From positions 1-7,922 of the forward strand of contig CACYBV010000043.1 in NCBI GenBank assembly GCA_902772745.1: DNA of 7,922 nt, written 5' to 3'. The DNA comes from an uncultured Eubacteriales bacterium (GTDB taxonomy: Bacteria > Bacillota > Clostridia > Lachnospirales > Lachnospiraceae). Below the pieces are notes generated by a model, which made no database searches, was not told where the DNA came from, and saw only the letters and a list, made by a program, of their open reading frames with translations. Of the stretch, positions 6,091 through 7,922 are shown piece after piece. A program made the translations under genes and the position numbers. Position 1 is the first letter of the stretch. Each line of letters opens with the position of its first letter.

Positions 6091-6096
6091 TCTCCC
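6091..6096 (-). promoter_or_regulatory. Ribosome binding site that decides the hisIE start
   Basis: GGGAGA on the minus strand is spaced 7 bases from the ATG at 6083. It overlaps the alternative ATG at 6098, whose own upstream sequence is A-rich without a Shine-Dalgarno match. This favours the shorter, 216-residue HisIE. Confidence 0.7.
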
Positions 6097-6104
6097 ATCT
6101 TTTT

Positions 6105-6253
6105 ATGTCATCCCGGACGGCCGCAGGGAACCGGAGGGGTCCCTTTACTTTGCCGAAGCCTTTATGGGATGTCCCGGCTTCGACTCCGCCCGATATGACA
6201 CAGCCCTGTCCGGATGTCTCCATACGGGACTGCGTCCCCGGTCGGAATGACAT
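6105..6253. repeat. Inverted-repeat-bounded intergenic element between hisF and hisIE
   Basis: The ends are ATGTCATCCCGG (6105-6116) and, inverted, ATGTCATTCCGA (6253-6242), a 12-base terminal match with two differences. A third copy of the end motif, TGTCATATCGG, is inverted at 6200-6190. Inside are hairpins: AGGGA-CC/GG-TCCCT around 6126-6144, CGAAGCC (6154-6160) / GGCTTCG (6176-6182), and a GC-rich pair near 6208-6230. It fills almost the whole 172-base gap, ending 2 bases from the hisF stop codon. No gene is visible in it. It has the look of a small palindromic interspersed repeat or MITE; copy number cannot be judged from one window. Confidence 0.65.
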
Positions 6254-6255
6254 GG

Positions 6256-7020
6256 TTATTCTATAATGCGCACCGGAATCCCGGCCTTCTTCATCTCCCG
6301 CTTCAGGTCCGCGATCTTCACTTCTCCGAAGTGGAAAATCGAGGCGGCAAGACCCGCGTCCACCTTGGGAAGCGAATCAAAAAGCGTGAGGAAATCCTGT
6401 ATGCAGCCCGCACCGCCGGACGCGATCACGGGAACGTCGACAATCTCCGAAACCGCCTGAAGCATCTCAAGGTCAAAGCCCTGCTTCACGCCGTCCGTAT
6501 CGATCGAATTCAGCACGATTTCGCCGGCGCCGGATTCCACGCCGTTTTTAATCCACGACAGGGCTTCAATTCCCGTGTCTTCTCTTCCGCCTTTTGCGAA
6601 GACCCGAAACTCCCCGTCCACGCGCTTCACGTCGACCGACAGCACCACGCACTGGTCGCCGTAGATCCTGGCGGCCTCCGAAATCAGCTTCGGATTCCGG
6701 ATCGCGCCGGAGTTCACGGACACTTTGTCGGCGCCGCTTTTTAAAACCCGGTCAAAGTCCGCGACGGTATTGATGCCGCCGCCCACGGTAAGCGGAATAA
6801 AGACCTTTTCCGCGGTTTCACGGAGAATCTCGGTGAAAATCCTTCTGCCGTCGGAGGAGGCCGTTATATCGTAAAATACGAGCTCGTCGGCACCGCAGCG
6901 GGAATAATAATCCGCGAGGGCGACCGGTGAGTTCACATCCCGAAGGCCTTCAAAATTCACTCCCTTCACCACGCGTCCGCCGCGGACGTCGAGGCAGGGA
7001 ATAATCCGTTTGGTAATCAT
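6256..7020 (-). CDS. hisF: Imidazole glycerol phosphate synthase, cyclase subunit
   Basis: This subunit uses ammonia delivered by HisH to convert PRFAR into IGP and AICAR, linking histidine to purine synthesis. The 254-residue (beta/alpha)8 barrel has both catalytic aspartates: Asp11 in PCLDVRGGRVVKG and Asp130 in VLSVDVKR. Phosphate-binding loops are visible as TVGGGI (78-83), SVNSGA (101-106) and VIASGGAG. The length is normal for the family. The ATG at 7020 overlaps the hisA stop (ATGA), with an AAAGGA site about 9 bases upstream, so translation is coupled to hisA. The C-terminus IPVRIIE ends 2 bases before the repeat element; after it comes the only sizeable gap in this operon. Confidence 0.96.
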   Translation of the reverse strand: MITKRIIPCLDVRGGRVVKGVNFEGLRDVNSPVALADYYSRCGADELVFYDITASSDGRRIFTEILRETAEKVFIPLTVGGGINTVADFDRVLKSGADKVSVNSGAIRNPKLISEAARIYGDQCVVLSVDVKRVDGEFRVFAKGGREDTGIEALSWIKNGVESGAGEIVLNSIDTDGVKQGFDLEMLQAVSEIVDVPVIASGGAGCIQDFLTLFDSLPKVDAGLAASIFHFGEVKIADLKREMKKAGIPVRIIE

Positions 7021-7748
7021 ATTTCCGTATCCTTTTCTTCGGCGAGAGCGATCGCCTCCCGAAGGTCAATTGCGCCGGTGTAATAGGCTTTTCCGATGAT
7101 TGCGCCGTACAGGTCCTGGTCACGGAGCGCACGGATATCCGAGAGCGTCGAGACGCCGCCGGATGCTATGATCTGAAGGGAAAGACGCGCCCGGAGCTCC
7201 CGGTAAAGCCCGGTATTTGTGCCTTTCATCGCGCCGTCCCTTGTGATGTCGGTAACGATCAGGGTACTGACGCCAAAATCCTTCATCCTTTCCGCAAAAT
7301 CAAAAGCAGGCCACGCAGATTTCTCGGTCCAGCCGCGGATTGCGGCCATTCCGTCCCTGATATCAATGCCGACCGCGATGTGTCCGCCGTATGCTGCGAC
7401 GACCTCTTTCAGAAACTCCGGGTCTGTGACCGCCGCGGTTCCGAGGATCACGCGGTCGATGCCTGCATCGAGGTATTTTTTCACCGTTTCCATTGAGCGG
7501 ATGCCGCCGCCGACTTCAATGAAAAGCCCGGTTTCCTCCTGAATCCTGAGAATTGTCGGAAGATTCGGTGTCTCGCCGGTTTTTGCGCCCTCAAGATCCA
7601 CGACATGGATGCAGGAAGCGCCGGCTGATTTGAAGTCTGCTGCAATTTCGGGCGGATTTTCACTGTAAACCGTCATTTTTTCGTAATCGCCCTGGTAAAG
7701 CCGGACAGCTTTTCCGCCGTACAGGTCTATGGCCGGGAAGATAAGCAT
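7017..7748 (-). CDS. hisA: ProFAR isomerase (phosphoribosylformimino-AICAR isomerase)
   Basis: This enzyme catalyses the Amadori isomerisation of ProFAR to PRFAR, the substrate of HisF. The 243-residue half-barrel-duplicated TIM barrel carries the two catalytic aspartates: Asp8 in FPAIDLYGGKAVRL and Asp129 in VGIDIRDG. EVGGGIR (78-84) and IASGGVSTLSDI are the phosphate-binding loops, and TDITRDGAMKGTN is the conserved loop after strand 6. It is monofunctional HisA rather than the PriA type as far as operon context shows; trpF is not needed to explain it. The start at 7748 has AAAGGAGG 6 bases upstream, located in the 12-base gap after hisH. Confidence 0.96.
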   Translation of the reverse strand: MLIFPAIDLYGGKAVRLYQGDYEKMTVYSENPPEIAADFKSAGASCIHVVDLEGAKTGETPNLPTILRIQEETGLFIEVGGGIRSMETVKKYLDAGIDRVILGTAAVTDPEFLKEVVAAYGGHIAVGIDIRDGMAAIRGWTEKSAWPAFDFAERMKDFGVSTLIVTDITRDGAMKGTNTGLYRELRARLSLQIIASGGVSTLSDIRALRDQDLYGAIIGKAYYTGAIDLREAIALAEEKDTEI

Positions 7749-7760
7749 GGCATTCCTCCT

Positions 7761-7922
7761 TTATAGTTCCGCGAAAGCACGGAGGATCCGAAGTCCCACT
7801 TCCCCGCTCTTTTCGGGGTGAAACTGGCATCCGAAGACATTTCCGCGCTCAACGGATGCGGTGATCTCCGTACCGTATTCAACTGTCGCGGAGGTATCCC
7901 GATCACAGTCCACCGCGCTGTA
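7761..7922 (-). CDS. hisH: Imidazole glycerol phosphate synthase, glutamine amidotransferase subunit (C-terminal part)
   Basis: The 53 C-terminal residues of HisH run to the window's right edge; the start and the nucleophile Cys lie outside. The segment SVERGNVFGCQFHPEKSG contains the His-Pro-Glu of the class I glutaminase triad, in the QFHPEKS form typical of HisH. HisH splits glutamine and feeds ammonia through the HisF barrel. The stop TAA is at 7763-7761, 12 bases before the hisA ATG, consistent with the order hisH-hisA-hisF. The reading frame is open to the edge with no irregularity. Confidence 0.93.
   Translation of the reverse strand, partial: YSAVDCDRDTSATVEYGTEITASVERGNVFGCQFHPEKSGEVGLRILRAFAEL

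Noticed and set aside
5802..6266. A 154-codon plus-strand frame over hisIE and the intergenic repeat.
   Set aside because: It is antisense to the HisI domain and continues into the palindromic repeat, with no homology that I recognise. It is a by-product of GC-rich codon use.
6262..6267. A perfect TATAAT on the plus strand at the end of hisF.
   Set aside because: No -35-like sequence lies 16-18 bases upstream, there is no extended -10 TG, and any transcript would be antisense to hisF. It is the codon content of the HisF C-terminus.
6214..6744. A 176-codon plus-strand frame opposite hisF.
   Set aside because: It is antisense to hisF, which has intact catalytic aspartates and normal length.
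7017..7748. Possible dual-function PriA (HisA/TrpF) enzyme.
   Set aside because: PriA is characteristic of Actinobacteria. The operon and ribosome-site style here are clostridial, and nothing in the sequence alone calls for TrpF activity.
1..7922. CRISPR arrays, tRNA or rRNA genes, phage genes, transposases, or a defence system.
   Set aside because: No regularly spaced repeats, no RNA gene signatures and no such proteins were found on either strand; the window is filled by antiporter and histidine genes.

Overview
The window looks like chromosomal DNA of an anaerobic, fairly GC-rich member of the Clostridia, probably Lachnospiraceae-like. This is an inference from three things: strong AGGAGG-type ribosome sites with ATGA-coupled operons, an archaeal-Mbh-like layout of the Mrp antiporter genes, and a clostridial-type histidine operon ending in a PHP-family histidinol phosphatase. 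No rRNA, tRNA, CRISPR array, transposase or phage gene is visible. No stretch longer than about 180 bases lacks a gene.

Left part (1-3717, minus strand): seven tightly packed genes of a multisubunit Mrp/Mnh-type cation/proton antiporter. In transcription order they are mnhE, mnhF, mnhG, an MbhD-like DUF4040 subunit, an MbhE-MnhB fusion, mnhC and mnhD, the last running off the left edge. Usually these mbhD and mbhE modules form the C-terminus of the large MrpA protein. Here they are a separate gene and the front half of MnhB, as in Mbh-type membrane complexes. The operon starts at a clear promoter (-35 at 3777-3782, -10 at 3754-3759) and a GTG start codon.

Middle part (3718-4686): a second strong promoter faces the other way, with only 22 bp between the two -35 boxes. 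It drives a single plus-strand gene for a phosphoribosyltransferase-fold protein whose PRPP loop lacks the usual two acidic residues. A strong, probably bidirectional terminator follows. A second, weaker hairpin ends the operon arriving from the right.

Right part (4687-7922, minus strand): the distal end of a histidine biosynthesis operon, hisH (C-terminal part only), hisA, hisF, hisIE and a hisK-type histidinol phosphatase. HisH and HisF make IGP and AICAR. HisA supplies the HisF substrate. HisIE carries out the two steps before HisA, and HisK removes the phosphate from histidinol phosphate. The genes overlap or nearly abut except between hisF and hisIE, where a roughly 149-bp structured, inverted-repeat-bounded element sits.

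Most of the window is ordinary metabolism and bioenergetics. The points most worth following up are the Mbh-like antiporter architecture with an unusual hydrophilic N-terminus on the fused subunit, the phosphoribosyltransferase with a degenerate active-site loop, and the intergenic repeat inside the his operon.
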